NCBI GenBank assembly: GCA_947478365.1
Contig: CANJWG010000007.1
Span: 1-35,912 of the forward strand
From: Flavobacteriaceae bacterium
Lineage (GTDB): Bacteria > Bacteroidota > Bacteroidia > Flavobacteriales > Flavobacteriaceae
Direction of reading: 5' to 3'
Length of the DNA: 35,912 bases
A program made the position numbers and the translations under genes. The notes under the pieces were generated by a model. The model worked only from the letters and a program-made list of their open reading frames with translations. It searched no databases and was not told where the DNA came from. This document shows positions 8,659 to 16,668 of the stretch, in pieces (position 1 is the first letter of the stretch; every line of letters begins with the position of its first letter).

Positions 8659-9105
8659 ATGAAAGCGGAAGACATTCACAAAAACTTGCAATCAATTATA
8701 GTAAACGGACAACATTTAAGTCCAATTTTACCAGAAGGAATTAAGAATTATCTAATCGATATTGACGGAACCGTCTGTGACGATATCCCTAATGAAGAAC
8801 CAGAAAGAATGTTGACAGCAGAGGTTTATCCTGATGCATTAGTTACCTTAAATAAATGGTATGACGAACGGCACATTATATTTTTCTTTACTTCAAGAAC
8901 AGAAGCGCACAGAGAATATACTGAAATATGGTTGAAAAAACACGGTTTCAAATATCACGGAATTCTATTCGGTAAACCACGTGGGGGAAATTACCATTGG
9001 ATTGACAATCACTTGGTAAAAGCTACGCGTTATAGAGGGAAATTTACGGATTTAGTTGATAAAGAAGTAAAAATTCAAGTATTTGACGATGAGCATCATG
9101 AGTAA
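8659..9105 (+). CDS. HAD-like small phosphatase-family protein
   Basis: Cytosolic protein of 148 residues. The region after residue 30 reads YLIDIDGTVCDDIP, an excellent HAD motif I with nucleophile Asp34 and acid/base Asp36. FFFTSRTEAHRE (about residue 76) fits motif II (Ser/Thr), and KPRGGNYHWIDNH (about residue 108) carries a conserved Lys and an Asp that could serve as motifs III and IV. The protein is short, with no obvious cap domain, so it would act on large or exposed phosphate groups if it is an enzyme. I recall flavobacterial homologues labelled phosphoheptose isomerase, but the SIS-domain features of GmhA are absent and I do not accept that name. It is inserted between the two halves of an Hdr-like redox pair. 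Confidence 0.72.
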   Translation: MKAEDIHKNLQSIIVNGQHLSPILPEGIKNYLIDIDGTVCDDIPNEEPERMLTAEVYPDALVTLNKWYDERHIIFFFTSRTEAHREYTEIWLKKHGFKYHGILFGKPRGGNYHWIDNHLVKATRYRGKFTDLVDKEVKIQVFDDEHHE

Positions 9106-9133
9106 AATCTATTATTGGATTTTTGGATAATAA

Positions 9134-9164
9134 AATCTAACAATCTAACAATCTAACAATCTAA
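9134..9164 (+). repeat. 8-base tandem repeat (AATCTAAC) in a leader
   Basis: Three full copies of AATCTAAC and most of a fourth run head to tail and stop 5 bases before the ATG of the CCG-domain gene. The unit is not a multiple of three but lies outside the coding frame, so copy-number change would alter leader spacing, not the protein. Confidence 0.85.
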
Positions 9165-9169
9165 AAAAA

Positions 9170-9961
9170 ATGTCAGAAGTATTAAATGTGCCAACAATGG
9201 CAGAAATGATTGCTCAAGGCAAGCAACCCGAAGTATTGTTTTGGGTTGGTTGTGCAGGTAGTTTTGATGATAGAGCAAAAAAAATAACCAAGGCTTTTGT
9301 ACGTATTCTAAATCGAGCGAATGTCGAGTTTGCTGTTTTAGGTACAGAAGAAAGTTGTAGCGGCGATCCTGCAAAACGAGCGGGTAATGAGTTTTTGTTC
9401 CAAATGCAAGCCATGATGAACATCGAAGTTCTGAATGCCTACGAAGCTAAAAAAATCGTAACTGCTTGCCCACATTGTTTTAATACACTGAAAAATGAAT
9501 ACCCAGAATTGGGTGGAATATATGAAGTAGTTCACCATACTGAATTTTTAAAACAACTTTTAGATTCAGGAAGGTTGACTATTGAGGGTGGACAATTCAA
9601 AGGTAAAAGAATTACCTTCCACGATCCTTGTTATCTTGGAAGAGCTAACAACGTTTACGAAGCTCCAAGAGAATTGATCGAAAAACTGGATGTTGAATTA
9701 GTAGAAATGAAACGTTCAAAAGCTAATGGTTTATGTTGTGGTGCCGGTGGTGCCCAAATGTTCAAAGAACCAGAACCAGGTAGCAAAGACATCAATGTGG
9801 AAAGAACCGAAGAAGCTTTAGAAATCAAACCAGATATAATTGCTGCGGGTTGCCCGTTTTGCAATACCATGATGACTGACGGTGTAAAAGCTAAAGAACA
9901 AGAAGCCAATGTTAAAGTAATGGACATCGCTGAATTAATTGCCAATGCGCAGGATTTATAA
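9170..9961 (+). CDS. CCG-domain (Fe-S)-binding protein, HdrB/LutA-like
   Basis: Cytosolic 263-residue protein with two cysteine-rich CCG modules, as in HdrB, GlpC/LutA and succinate:quinone reductase subunit E. Module 1 has Cys28, Cys63 (ESCSGDP, one cysteine where many members have two) and Cys100-x2-Cys103. Module 2 is complete, with Cys154 in HDPCYLGR, Cys189-Cys190 in LCCGAGGAQMF, and Cys228-x2-Cys231 in GCPFCNTM. Such modules hold non-cubane [4Fe-4S] clusters or zinc. Together with the membrane Fe-S protein at 7275 it would form a two-subunit complex. A small HAD-like gene and an 8-base tandem repeat separate the two. The gene ends 20 bases before the next. Function as a disulfide- or hydroxyacid-linked redox enzyme is inference. 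Confidence 0.87.
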   Translation: MSEVLNVPTMAEMIAQGKQPEVLFWVGCAGSFDDRAKKITKAFVRILNRANVEFAVLGTEESCSGDPAKRAGNEFLFQMQAMMNIEVLNAYEAKKIVTACPHCFNTLKNEYPELGGIYEVVHHTEFLKQLLDSGRLTIEGGQFKGKRITFHDPCYLGRANNVYEAPRELIEKLDVELVEMKRSKANGLCCGAGGAQMFKEPEPGSKDINVERTEEALEIKPDIIAAGCPFCNTMMTDGVKAKEQEANVKVMDIAELIANAQDL

Positions 9962-9981
9962 ATCCTTAATCCCAAATAATA

Positions 9982-10464
9982 ATGTTTATCCCTTTTGAAA
10001 ATTTACCGGAAGACTCTAAAATTTGGATTTACCAATCCAATCGTAAATTTTCAGATGATGAGATGGCAGATATCGAAAATGATTTAAAAGTATTTATCGA
10101 AAATTGGTCAGCACACGGAACCGGATTGGAATCGTCTTATCTATTGAAATACAATCGTTTCATCATTCTTGCTGTCAATCAGGAAGTGCAACAAGCAACT
10201 GGTTGCTCTATAGATTCTTCGGTGGCTTTTATCCAAAAATTGGAACAAATATACGATGTCGATTTGTTGGACAAAATGAATGTTACCTTTAAAAACGGAG
10301 AGCATATTGCACATAAATCACTGATTGATTTTAAACGAATGGCTAAAGAAAAAGCTGTTACTGCTAACACTATTGTTTTTAACAATTTGGTAAATAGCAT
10401 CGAAGAATTTAACGAAATTTGGGAAGTTCCTGCAGGCGAAAGCTGGCACAGTCGTTTCTTTTAA
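9982..10464 (+). CDS. conserved protein of unknown function (160 aa)
   Basis: I do not recognise a functional family. The protein is acidic to neutral with no signal peptide or membrane segment. It begins MFIPFENLPEDSKIWIYQSN and ends GESWHSRFF, and has Trp/Phe-rich edges with central segments WSAHGTGLESSYLLKYNRFI and ATGCSIDSSVAFIQ. I believe homologues in Flavobacteriaceae are often labelled ABC transporter ATPase, but there is no Walker A (GxxxxGKS/T), no Walker B and no LSGGQ signature, so that label is unsupported. It sits 20 bases after the CCG-domain gene and 9 bases before the GH3 fusion gene, so it is probably co-transcribed with both. The conserved cysteine in TGCSID and the GTGLESS loop are the most enzyme-like features. 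Confidence 0.8.
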   Translation: MFIPFENLPEDSKIWIYQSNRKFSDDEMADIENDLKVFIENWSAHGTGLESSYLLKYNRFIILAVNQEVQQATGCSIDSSVAFIQKLEQIYDVDLLDKMNVTFKNGEHIAHKSLIDFKRMAKEKAVTANTIVFNNLVNSIEEFNEIWEVPAGESWHSRFF

Positions 10465-10473
10465 TCCATATAC

Positions 10474-13400
10474 ATGAAAAGGCTTTTATTCAGTTTAGGT
10501 TTATGTATAGGACTGCTATTTCTGGTTACGAATTGTTCGTCGACTAAAGTTGTCAACCAATCAGTATCAATTTTCCCAAAAGCTGATATAGCATCTGAAG
10601 AAGAAGTTTATATTCCTCACTTAAAAGCCGACCGAAAGAACTTTTTCCTTGAGACTTTAGCAGAAACAAAATGGGTAGACAGTATTTACAATCAAATGTC
10701 TTTTGACGAAAAAGTGGGGCAATTGTTTATGGTTGCTGCTTATTCAAATAAAGATACTATACACACTAACGCTATTGAAAAACTAGTAACCGAGAATAAA
10801 ATCGGTGGATTAATATTTTTTCAAGGTGGCCCAATGCGTCAAGCGCGCTTGACCAACAAATACCAGTCTCTTACTAAAGTTCCTTTATTTATTGGGATTG
10901 ACGCCGAATGGGGATTGAATATGCGCATCGATTCTACTTTCCGTTATCCTTTCAACATGACTTTGGGTGCCATAAAAGATTTAAAATTGATTGAAAAAGT
11001 GGGAGCGAGTATGGGTGTTGAAAGTAAACGTATGGGAATTCATTTCAATTTTGCTCCCGTTTTAGATATCAATACTAATCCAAAAAATCCAATTATTGGT
11101 TATCGTTCTTTTGGTGAAAATAAAATTAATGTTACTGAACACGCTATTGCCTTGATGAATGGCGCACAGAGACAGGGAATTTTTTCTACGGGAAAACATT
11201 TTCCCGGACATGGTGATACCGCAACCGATTCTCACAGTACATTACCTGTGGTAAATGCTTCTTTGGAACATATTGAAAAGATAGAGTTGTATCCCTACAA
11301 GCGTATGTTTGACGAGGGTTTAGTTTCTGTAATGGTGGCTCATTTGAATGTGCCAAGTTTGGAACCTCGTGAAGGTTACCCAACTTCTTTATCCTATAAT
11401 GTTGTAACAAATTTGCTCAAAAGTGACTTAGGATTTGATGGATTGATTTTTACGGATGCCTTAAATATGAAAGGGGCAAGTAATTTCAAAGCTCCTGGAG
11501 ATATCGATTTGGAAGCCTTTATGGCGGGTAATGATATTCTTCTTTTTGCAGAAAACGTTCCGCTTGCTTTCGAAAAAATATGTATGGCTTATCAAGACAG
11601 TCTTATTTCAGATGCAAGATTAGCGGAATCGGTAAAGAAGATTTTACGCTTTAAGTTCAAAGCAGGATTAAACAACCACAAACCTACCGAAGTGATCAAT
11701 TTGTATAATGATTTGAATCCGATATCGAATGAAACGTTACAATATGAATTGTATGAAAACGCCGTTACGGTTGTCAAAAATGATGGTAACATTCTTCCTA
11801 TTAAAAATCTGAATCAGAAAATTGCCTATGTAAAATTAGGTGATGATACCAACAGTTCTTTTGTCACTACTTTAAAGAAATATACTGATGTTACTGAAGT
11901 TTCAGAAACTAATATAGATACTTTAATGGCTAAATTGACCGATTATGAAACGGTAATTATTGGATATCACAAATCGGATAAATTCTGGTGGAAATCGCCA
12001 GAATTGACCGTGCCTGAATTGCAGTTAATTGATTCTATTGCCTCTAAAAAGAAAGTAATTATTGATTGTTTTGCCAAGCCATATTCCTTATCAAGGATTT
12101 CGAATTTAAATGAAATTCCGGGCCTAATTGTATCCTATCAAAATGGAAACATTGCACAGGAAGTTTCGGCTGAGTTAATTTTTGGCGCAATTGATGCCAA
12201 AGGATTGCTCCCGGTTTCTATCAACAGCACCTTAAAAGCAGGTTACGGAATCACCACTAAAAAACTCAACCGATTGGGATTTGCCACTCCGGAAAGTGTG
12301 GGAATGAGTTCAGAGAAACTCAGCCAGATTGATTCGTTTGCACAAAAAGCCATTGATGGTAAAATGGCTCCAGGGATGCAGATTTTGGTAGCTAGGAAAG
12401 GAAAAGTTATCTATCAAAAATCATTTGGAAAACAAACATATGATGGCGATGTTAAAGTTAGTAATAGCGATTTATATGATGTAGCTTCATTAACTAAAAT
12501 GGTAGCGACTTTGCCAAATGTAATGCAGGTATATGACCAAAAGAAAGTAACACTCGAAACTACTTTAGGAGAGATGTTGCCGGTATTTAAAGGTTCTAAC
12601 AAGCAGAATATTACTTTTAAAGAATTGTTGTCGCACTATGGCAGAATGCAAGCATGGATTCCTTTTTATAAAGCCACTTTAGATTCGACTAAAATGCCAA
12701 TGGAGAAATACTATCGTAAAATATATAGCGAAGGATTTACCAAACGTGTTTCTGATAGTTTGTATTTGCGCGATGATTATCATGACACTATTATGAAACG
12801 TATCATCGAAAGTCCACTTATCGATAAAAAAGAATACCGCTACAGCGATTTTACCTTTATTATTTTGAAAAAATATCTTGAAAAAATCATGGGCAGACAA
12901 CTAGATGAATTGGCTACTAACAATTTCTACAATACACTTGGAATGAATAATACACTTTATAATCCTTTAAAAAAGTTCGATAAAAGCGTAATTGCTCCAA
13001 CCGAAATAGATACATATTTCCGTCATGATACCATTCAGGGTTATGTTCACGATATGGAAGCAGCTATGGAAGATGGAGTTGGAGGGCATGCAGGGATTTT
13101 TTCCAATGCCATGGATATAGCAAAGATAATGCAGCTGTATTTGCAAAAAGGTAACTATGGCGGACAGCAATATTTTTCAGAAGCTACGTTTAAAGATTTT
13201 AATACGTGTTGGTTTTGTGGTGAAGGAAATCGTCGCGGATTAGGATTTGATAAACCGCAATTAAGCGGAGGTGGACCAACATGCGGTTGTGTTTCAATGT
13301 CGAGTTTTGGGCATACCGGTTTTACAGGAACTATGGCTTGGGCTGACCCCGAAACCGAAATTGTTTATGTTTTCTTATCCAATAGAACTTATGCTGATTC

Positions 13401-13482
13401 TAATTTGCCAAATAAACTTTCAAAAGAAAACATTCGCGAAGACATTCAAAAAGTCATTCAGGATGCAATTATAGAGAAGTAG
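10474..13482 (+). CDS. GH3 beta-N-acetylglucosaminidase fused to a class-C-type serine hydrolase, lipoprotein
   Basis: 1002-residue envelope protein. The N-terminus (MKRLLFSLGLCIGLLFLVTN then Cys21) is lipoprotein-like. Residues of about 65-400 form a GH3 domain with the NagZ-type loop KHFPGHGDTATDSHSTLP, whose Asp/His pair is the general acid/base, and a nucleophile Asp in FTDALNMKGA (about residue 328). A GH3 C-terminal domain follows (about 420-600). Residues of about 610-1000 are a beta-lactamase/DD-peptidase fold with SLTK (Ser about 672), YSD where the family often has YxN, and a final HTG. The pair CWFC and CGC about 24 residues apart suggests disulfides or a metal site. Both domains fit cutting muropeptides in the periplasm for recycling. 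It follows the 160-residue gene by 9 bases. Only the SxxK, Y and HTG positions, not activity, are seen. Confidence 0.92.
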   Translation: MKRLLFSLGLCIGLLFLVTNCSSTKVVNQSVSIFPKADIASEEEVYIPHLKADRKNFFLETLAETKWVDSIYNQMSFDEKVGQLFMVAAYSNKDTIHTNAIEKLVTENKIGGLIFFQGGPMRQARLTNKYQSLTKVPLFIGIDAEWGLNMRIDSTFRYPFNMTLGAIKDLKLIEKVGASMGVESKRMGIHFNFAPVLDINTNPKNPIIGYRSFGENKINVTEHAIALMNGAQRQGIFSTGKHFPGHGDTATDSHSTLPVVNASLEHIEKIELYPYKRMFDEGLVSVMVAHLNVPSLEPREGYPTSLSYNVVTNLLKSDLGFDGLIFTDALNMKGASNFKAPGDIDLEAFMAGNDILLFAENVPLAFEKICMAYQDSLISDARLAESVKKILRFKFKAGLNNHKPTEVINLYNDLNPISNETLQYELYENAVTVVKNDGNILPIKNLNQKIAYVKLGDDTNSSFVTTLKKYTDVTEVSETNIDTLMAKLTDYETVIIGYHKSDKFWWKSPELTVPELQLIDSIASKKKVIIDCFAKPYSLSRISNLNEIPGLIVSYQNGNIAQEVSAELIFGAIDAKGLLPVSINSTLKAGYGITTKKLNRLGFATPESVGMSSEKLSQIDSFAQKAIDGKMAPGMQILVARKGKVIYQKSFGKQTYDGDVKVSNSDLYDVASLTKMVATLPNVMQVYDQKKVTLETTLGEMLPVFKGSNKQNITFKELLSHYGRMQAWIPFYKATLDSTKMPMEKYYRKIYSEGFTKRVSDSLYLRDDYHDTIMKRIIESPLIDKKEYRYSDFTFIILKKYLEKIMGRQLDELATNNFYNTLGMNNTLYNPLKKFDKSVIAPTEIDTYFRHDTIQGYVHDMEAAMEDGVGGHAGIFSNAMDIAKIMQLYLQKGNYGGQQYFSEATFKDFNTCWFCGEGNRRGLGFDKPQLSGGGPTCGCVSMSSFGHTGFTGTMAWADPETEIVYVFLSNRTYADSNLPNKLSKENIREDIQKVIQDAIIEK

Positions 13483-13532
13483 TTAATTATTATTAGAAAA
13501 GAAACAACTAAATTTATAATTATATAAAAATA

Positions 13533-14732
13533 TCACTCTTCACCATCATCCAACTTAAATGGATAGTCTCCAAATAGGGTCGCCAGTCTTTTAGCTTGAT
13601 AAGTTTTCTTAGTAAACTTATTAGACAAAACAATAATGGTGACTTTCTCTTTTCTTAAATTAATAAAACAGGAAGTGTTTCCATGCCACCAACCGTTATG
13701 ATAATAAAAAGGTTCCCCATTTTCAAACTCAGTCATTCTGATACCTAAACCGTAATTACGTATTCCTTTGCTTTCATGACTATAACCAGTATATACTTTT
13801 TTAAGCAGATCCGGATTAAGAAAAAAAGGAGCATAGCGTGCTTTGTCAAATTTCAATAGGTCTCTAGGAGTTGAATAGATGTTTTTATCTCCGTAAATTC
13901 CATCCAGATAATCAATACCAATTTCTACATTATTTCCTTTATAGGATGGTGCAATCATGTTACGGTCTTTCGCAATATCAAAAACAAAAGTATCTATCAT
14001 ACCAAGCGGTGCGAAAATCATTTCTTTCATCGCTTCAGGATATTTCAATCCGGTAACCTTTTCAATGATTAAAGCAAGCATTGCATAATTAGTATTGCAA
14101 TAGCTAAATCCTGTATCGGTTGGTCTTTCTAACGTAATTTCTTTCTCAACCATAATTTTAACTATGTCTTCATTGGTAAGGGTTTCTTTCTTATCCCAAT
14201 TACCATTTTCAAAAGTGAAATAGGCATAATTTCTCATTCCGCTGCGATGATTAAGCAGCGTTTGAATTGTAACATCTGGATAAGGAAAATTATCGATTAT
14301 AGTATTAACCTTTTGGTCCAAACTAATTTTTTTAGCATCAATAAGCATTAAGACCGCCGTTGAAGTCAATACTTTACTCACAGAAGCGATATGTAAAGGA
14401 GTATCTTTAGTTATGTTTTTGGCCGTTCTTTTATTGGCATAACCCATATAATTTTCATAAATTATATGCCCATTTTTTGCTACCAAAAAAGCTACATTAT
14501 CATTTTTTTCTGACCAAGTTTTCTCAAAATAACGGCTAACACTATATTTTTTATCATTTACATAAGCAGAAGTTAGTGCAGATAATTCTTCCTTTAACGG
14601 CTGCATTACCGGTATACCGTTTTTATTTACCTTAATAATTCCATCTTCAGTCTTTTCTAATTTGGAGCAAGAAACAGTAAGTAGAAGAATTGCTAAAATT
14701 TGAGTAGTATTGAGGCTGATTTTAGATGTCAT
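13533..14732 (-). CDS. serine hydrolase of the beta-lactamase fold, probable lipoprotein
   Basis: 399-residue exported protein. The longer frame opens at 14753, but a TATATTTG -7 box covers 14751-14758 on this strand, so I start at the ATG at 14732, where MTSKISLNTTQILAILLLTV leads to a lipobox-like VSC with Cys22. The catalytic domain shows SVSK (Ser117/Lys120), Tyr-Cys-Asn in FSYCNTNYAM, and HNG in the third position (YHNGWWHGN), where beta-lactamases have KTG and many esterases HTG or HNG. It could be a DD-peptidase, an esterase or a beta-lactamase; the HNG triad leans away from a typical AmpC. It is convergent with the GH3/serine-hydrolase fusion, which ends 50 bases away, so the two related folds lie next to each other but are very different in sequence. 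Confidence 0.87.
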   Translation of the reverse strand: MTSKISLNTTQILAILLLTVSCSKLEKTEDGIIKVNKNGIPVMQPLKEELSALTSAYVNDKKYSVSRYFEKTWSEKNDNVAFLVAKNGHIIYENYMGYANKRTAKNITKDTPLHIASVSKVLTSTAVLMLIDAKKISLDQKVNTIIDNFPYPDVTIQTLLNHRSGMRNYAYFTFENGNWDKKETLTNEDIVKIMVEKEITLERPTDTGFSYCNTNYAMLALIIEKVTGLKYPEAMKEMIFAPLGMIDTFVFDIAKDRNMIAPSYKGNNVEIGIDYLDGIYGDKNIYSTPRDLLKFDKARYAPFFLNPDLLKKVYTGYSHESKGIRNYGLGIRMTEFENGEPFYYHNGWWHGNTSCFINLRKEKVTIIVLSNKFTKKTYQAKRLATLFGDYPFKLDDGEE

Positions 14733-14750
14733 TATATTAATATTGAAAAA

Positions 14751-14758
14751 CAAATATA
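14751..14758 (-). promoter_or_regulatory. -7 element of the serine hydrolase gene
   Basis: Read on the minus strand this is TATATTTG, an exact TAnnTTTG match about 19 bases before the ATG at 14732. It overlaps the upstream in-frame ATG (14751-14753), which argues for the shorter protein. No clear -33 TTG was found. Confidence 0.55.
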
Positions 14759-14865
14759 ATTATTCATTAAAGTTGTATTATTTCTTTTTTAGAAAGCTAT
14801 CAACAGGTTTTCCACAATCAGAATTGCTCAACAAAACATCAATAAAAAGTATTTTATTAAAAAGC

Positions 14866-14896
14866 TTTGAAATCGATTTCGTTACTACTACTTTTG
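14866..14896 (+). promoter_or_regulatory. canonical Bacteroidota promoter of the saccharopine-dehydrogenase-like gene
   Basis: TTTG at 14866-14869 is followed 19 bases later by TACTTTTG at 14889-14896, the textbook -33/-7 arrangement. The ATG is at 14918, leaving a leader of only about 15-18 bases. This is the best-formed promoter that I see in the window. Confidence 0.75.
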
Positions 14897-14917
14897 GCAC
14901 CTAAATAAATTTGCCTT

Positions 14918-16135
14918 ATGCAATTCGGAATTATAAAAGAAAGAAAAAATCCACCCGATAGAAGAGTAGTTTTCACACCTGAAGAGTTGGTCCGTTTACA
15001 AAAGGAATACCCTGAAGCCAAAATCAAAGTGGAGAGTTCAGATATTAGAGTTTTTAATGATGAAGCTTATAAAAATTTAGGTATGGAAGTAGCTGATGAT
15101 ATTTCCGATTGCGACGTTTTCTTTGGTGTAAAAGAAATTCCAATTGAATATTTAATTCCAAATAAAAAGTATTTTTTCTTTTCGCACACTATTAAAAAGC
15201 AAGTCCATAATAGAAAACTGCTTCGAGCAATTCTTGATAAAAAAATCGAATTATATGACCATGAAACTATCGTTGATGCTAATAACAGACGCTTGATTGG
15301 TTTTGGTCGCTATGCTGGAATTGTGGGTGCATATAATGGTTTTAGAGCTTTTGGAATTAAATATGATTTGTATACTATTCCAAAAGCAGAAACATTACAA
15401 AGTAAAGAAGATTTAATTAATCGATTGAAAAGACAAACATTGCCTAATATAAAAATTGTTTTAACGGGTCATGGTAAAGTGGGAATGGGTGCCAAAGAAA
15501 TCTTAGATGGTATGAAAGTAAAACAAGTTTCAACTGACGATTTCTTAAATAAAATATACACTCAGCCTGTCTACACTCAAATTGATGTTTTGGATTATAA
15601 CAAACGAATAGATGGAACTAAGGCAGGAAATAACCATGATTTCTACAAAACCCCAAAAGATTATACCTCCAATTTTGAACGTTTTACTAAAGTAGCCGAT
15701 ATTTTCATAGCCGGGCATTTTCATGGCAACGAATCGCCGGATATCTTAACTCGTGAAATGCTCAAGGCATCCGATTGTAAAATAAAAGTTGTAGCCGACA
15801 TTTCGTGTGATGTAGATGGTCCTATCGCTTGTACCTTAAAAGCTTCAACTATTGCAGAGCCATTTTTTGGGTATTTGCCAAGTGAGAACAAAGAAGTTCC
15901 CTATACACATCCGGGCTCAATAATGGTAATGGCGGTTGATAATTTGCCTTGTGAATTGCCTAAAGATGCCAGTGAAGGTTTTGGAGAAATGTTTATGAAA
16001 CATGTTATCCCTGCTTTTTTTAATGGAGATAAAGACGGAATTCTAGCTAGAGCCAAGATTACAGAAAAAGGAAAGTTGACACCAAGATTTGCCTATCTTC
16101 AGGATTATGTTGATGGGGATATGGGTAACAATTAA
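14918..16135 (+). CDS. saccharopine dehydrogenase-like NAD(P)-dependent oxidoreductase
   Basis: Cytosolic 405-residue enzyme of the alanine dehydrogenase / saccharopine dehydrogenase (Lys1) superfamily. The start MQFGIIKERKNPPDRRVVFT is the substrate-domain opening, with Lys72 in FFGVKEIP and His90 in FFSHTIKK at the places of the catalytic Lys and His of yeast Lys1. The Rossmann part begins near residue 183 with IVLTGHGKVGMGAKEIL (a GxGxxG variant) and continues through VVADISCDVDGPIACTLKAS. Lys1-type enzymes interconvert saccharopine with lysine plus 2-oxoglutarate. Whether this one degrades lysine or works on another imino acid is unknown. It stands alone with its own promoter and is followed by a strong terminator, so it is a single-gene unit. 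Confidence 0.85.
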   Translation: MQFGIIKERKNPPDRRVVFTPEELVRLQKEYPEAKIKVESSDIRVFNDEAYKNLGMEVADDISDCDVFFGVKEIPIEYLIPNKKYFFFSHTIKKQVHNRKLLRAILDKKIELYDHETIVDANNRRLIGFGRYAGIVGAYNGFRAFGIKYDLYTIPKAETLQSKEDLINRLKRQTLPNIKIVLTGHGKVGMGAKEILDGMKVKQVSTDDFLNKIYTQPVYTQIDVLDYNKRIDGTKAGNNHDFYKTPKDYTSNFERFTKVADIFIAGHFHGNESPDILTREMLKASDCKIKVVADISCDVDGPIACTLKASTIAEPFFGYLPSENKEVPYTHPGSIMVMAVDNLPCELPKDASEGFGEMFMKHVIPAFFNGDKDGILARAKITEKGKLTPRFAYLQDYVDGDMGNN

Positions 16136-16159
16136 TTACTTTTTAAAAGTTAATAACTA

Positions 16160-16195
16160 TATAAAATCTCGATTTTTTTGAGATTTTATATTTTT
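16160..16195 (+). terminator. intrinsic terminator with 11-base perfect stem
   Basis: Arms tataaaatctc (16160-16170) and gagattttata (16180-16190) pair perfectly around a nine-base loop, followed by five T residues. It lies 25 bases after the saccharopine-dehydrogenase-like gene and separates it from the GH97 remnant. Confidence 0.8.
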
Positions 16196-16229
16196 AAAAA
16201 GTTATTATATTTAAACAAAATTATTTTCA

Positions 16230-16640
16230 ATGAAAAGATTCATCTGTATTGGTTTACTCATTTTAGGAATTGAGGTTCAATCTCAAAGTGTTAAATCACC
16301 TTCTAAAGAAATTACACTCAACTTCTCTTTATCTGAAAACGGGAAACCAATTTATAATGTTTTCTATAAAAATAAGCCGGTAGTATTGCAAAGTAACATG
16401 GGTATCAAACTAAAAGCTGATGGTGATTTAAGTGATAATTTTCGTATAGACAGCATTGGTCAAAAGAAAGTAAACGAAACTTGGCAGCCAGTTTTAGGAG
16501 AACAGTCCAACATCAAAAATAATTACAATGAAATGATTGTTGCGCTATCACAGTCATCATCAAATAGAAAGATAAATGTCATTTTCAGAATGTTTGACGA
16601 AGATATTCCTTTTCGTTGGCGAAACAGCTATTTCTTTTAA
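16230..16640 (+). pseudogene. truncated GH97 (SusB-type) glycoside hydrolase, N-terminal domain only
   Basis: The 136-residue product has a signal peptide (MKRFICIGLLILGIEVQS, cut before QSVKSPS) and then the start of the GH97 N-terminal beta-sandwich: SPSKEITLNFSLSENGKP, VFYKNKPVV, a VNETWQPVLGEQSNI segment and NYNEMIVAL, ending at FRMFDEDIPFRWR, where complete enzymes continue as a GxAYRF strand into the (beta/alpha)8 barrel. Full GH97 proteins have roughly 650-720 residues, so the whole catalytic barrel and its acidic residues are missing. The frame ends NSYFF stop, and the sugar transporter gene starts 28 bases later, leaving no room for the rest. This is best read as a deletion remnant. 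It might still be translated and exported as a stable beta-sandwich, which cannot be excluded from the sequence. Confidence 0.8.
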
Positions 16641-16668
16641 TCCCATCAATTAAACTAATTTCATTATT

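Noticed and set aside
8659-9105. Phosphoheptose isomerase (GmhA) identity for the HAD-like protein
   Set aside because: The sequence has HAD motif I (DIDGT), not the SIS-domain pattern of GmhA.
9134-9164. CRISPR-like array
   Set aside because: The units are 8 bases with no spacers, and no cas genes are present.
14804-14822. DnaA-box-like TTTTCCACA near TATCAACAG, a possible replication origin
   Set aside because: There is only one box with a mismatch to TTATNCACA, no cluster, no AT-rich unwinding region of note, and no dnaA or dnaN gene nearby.
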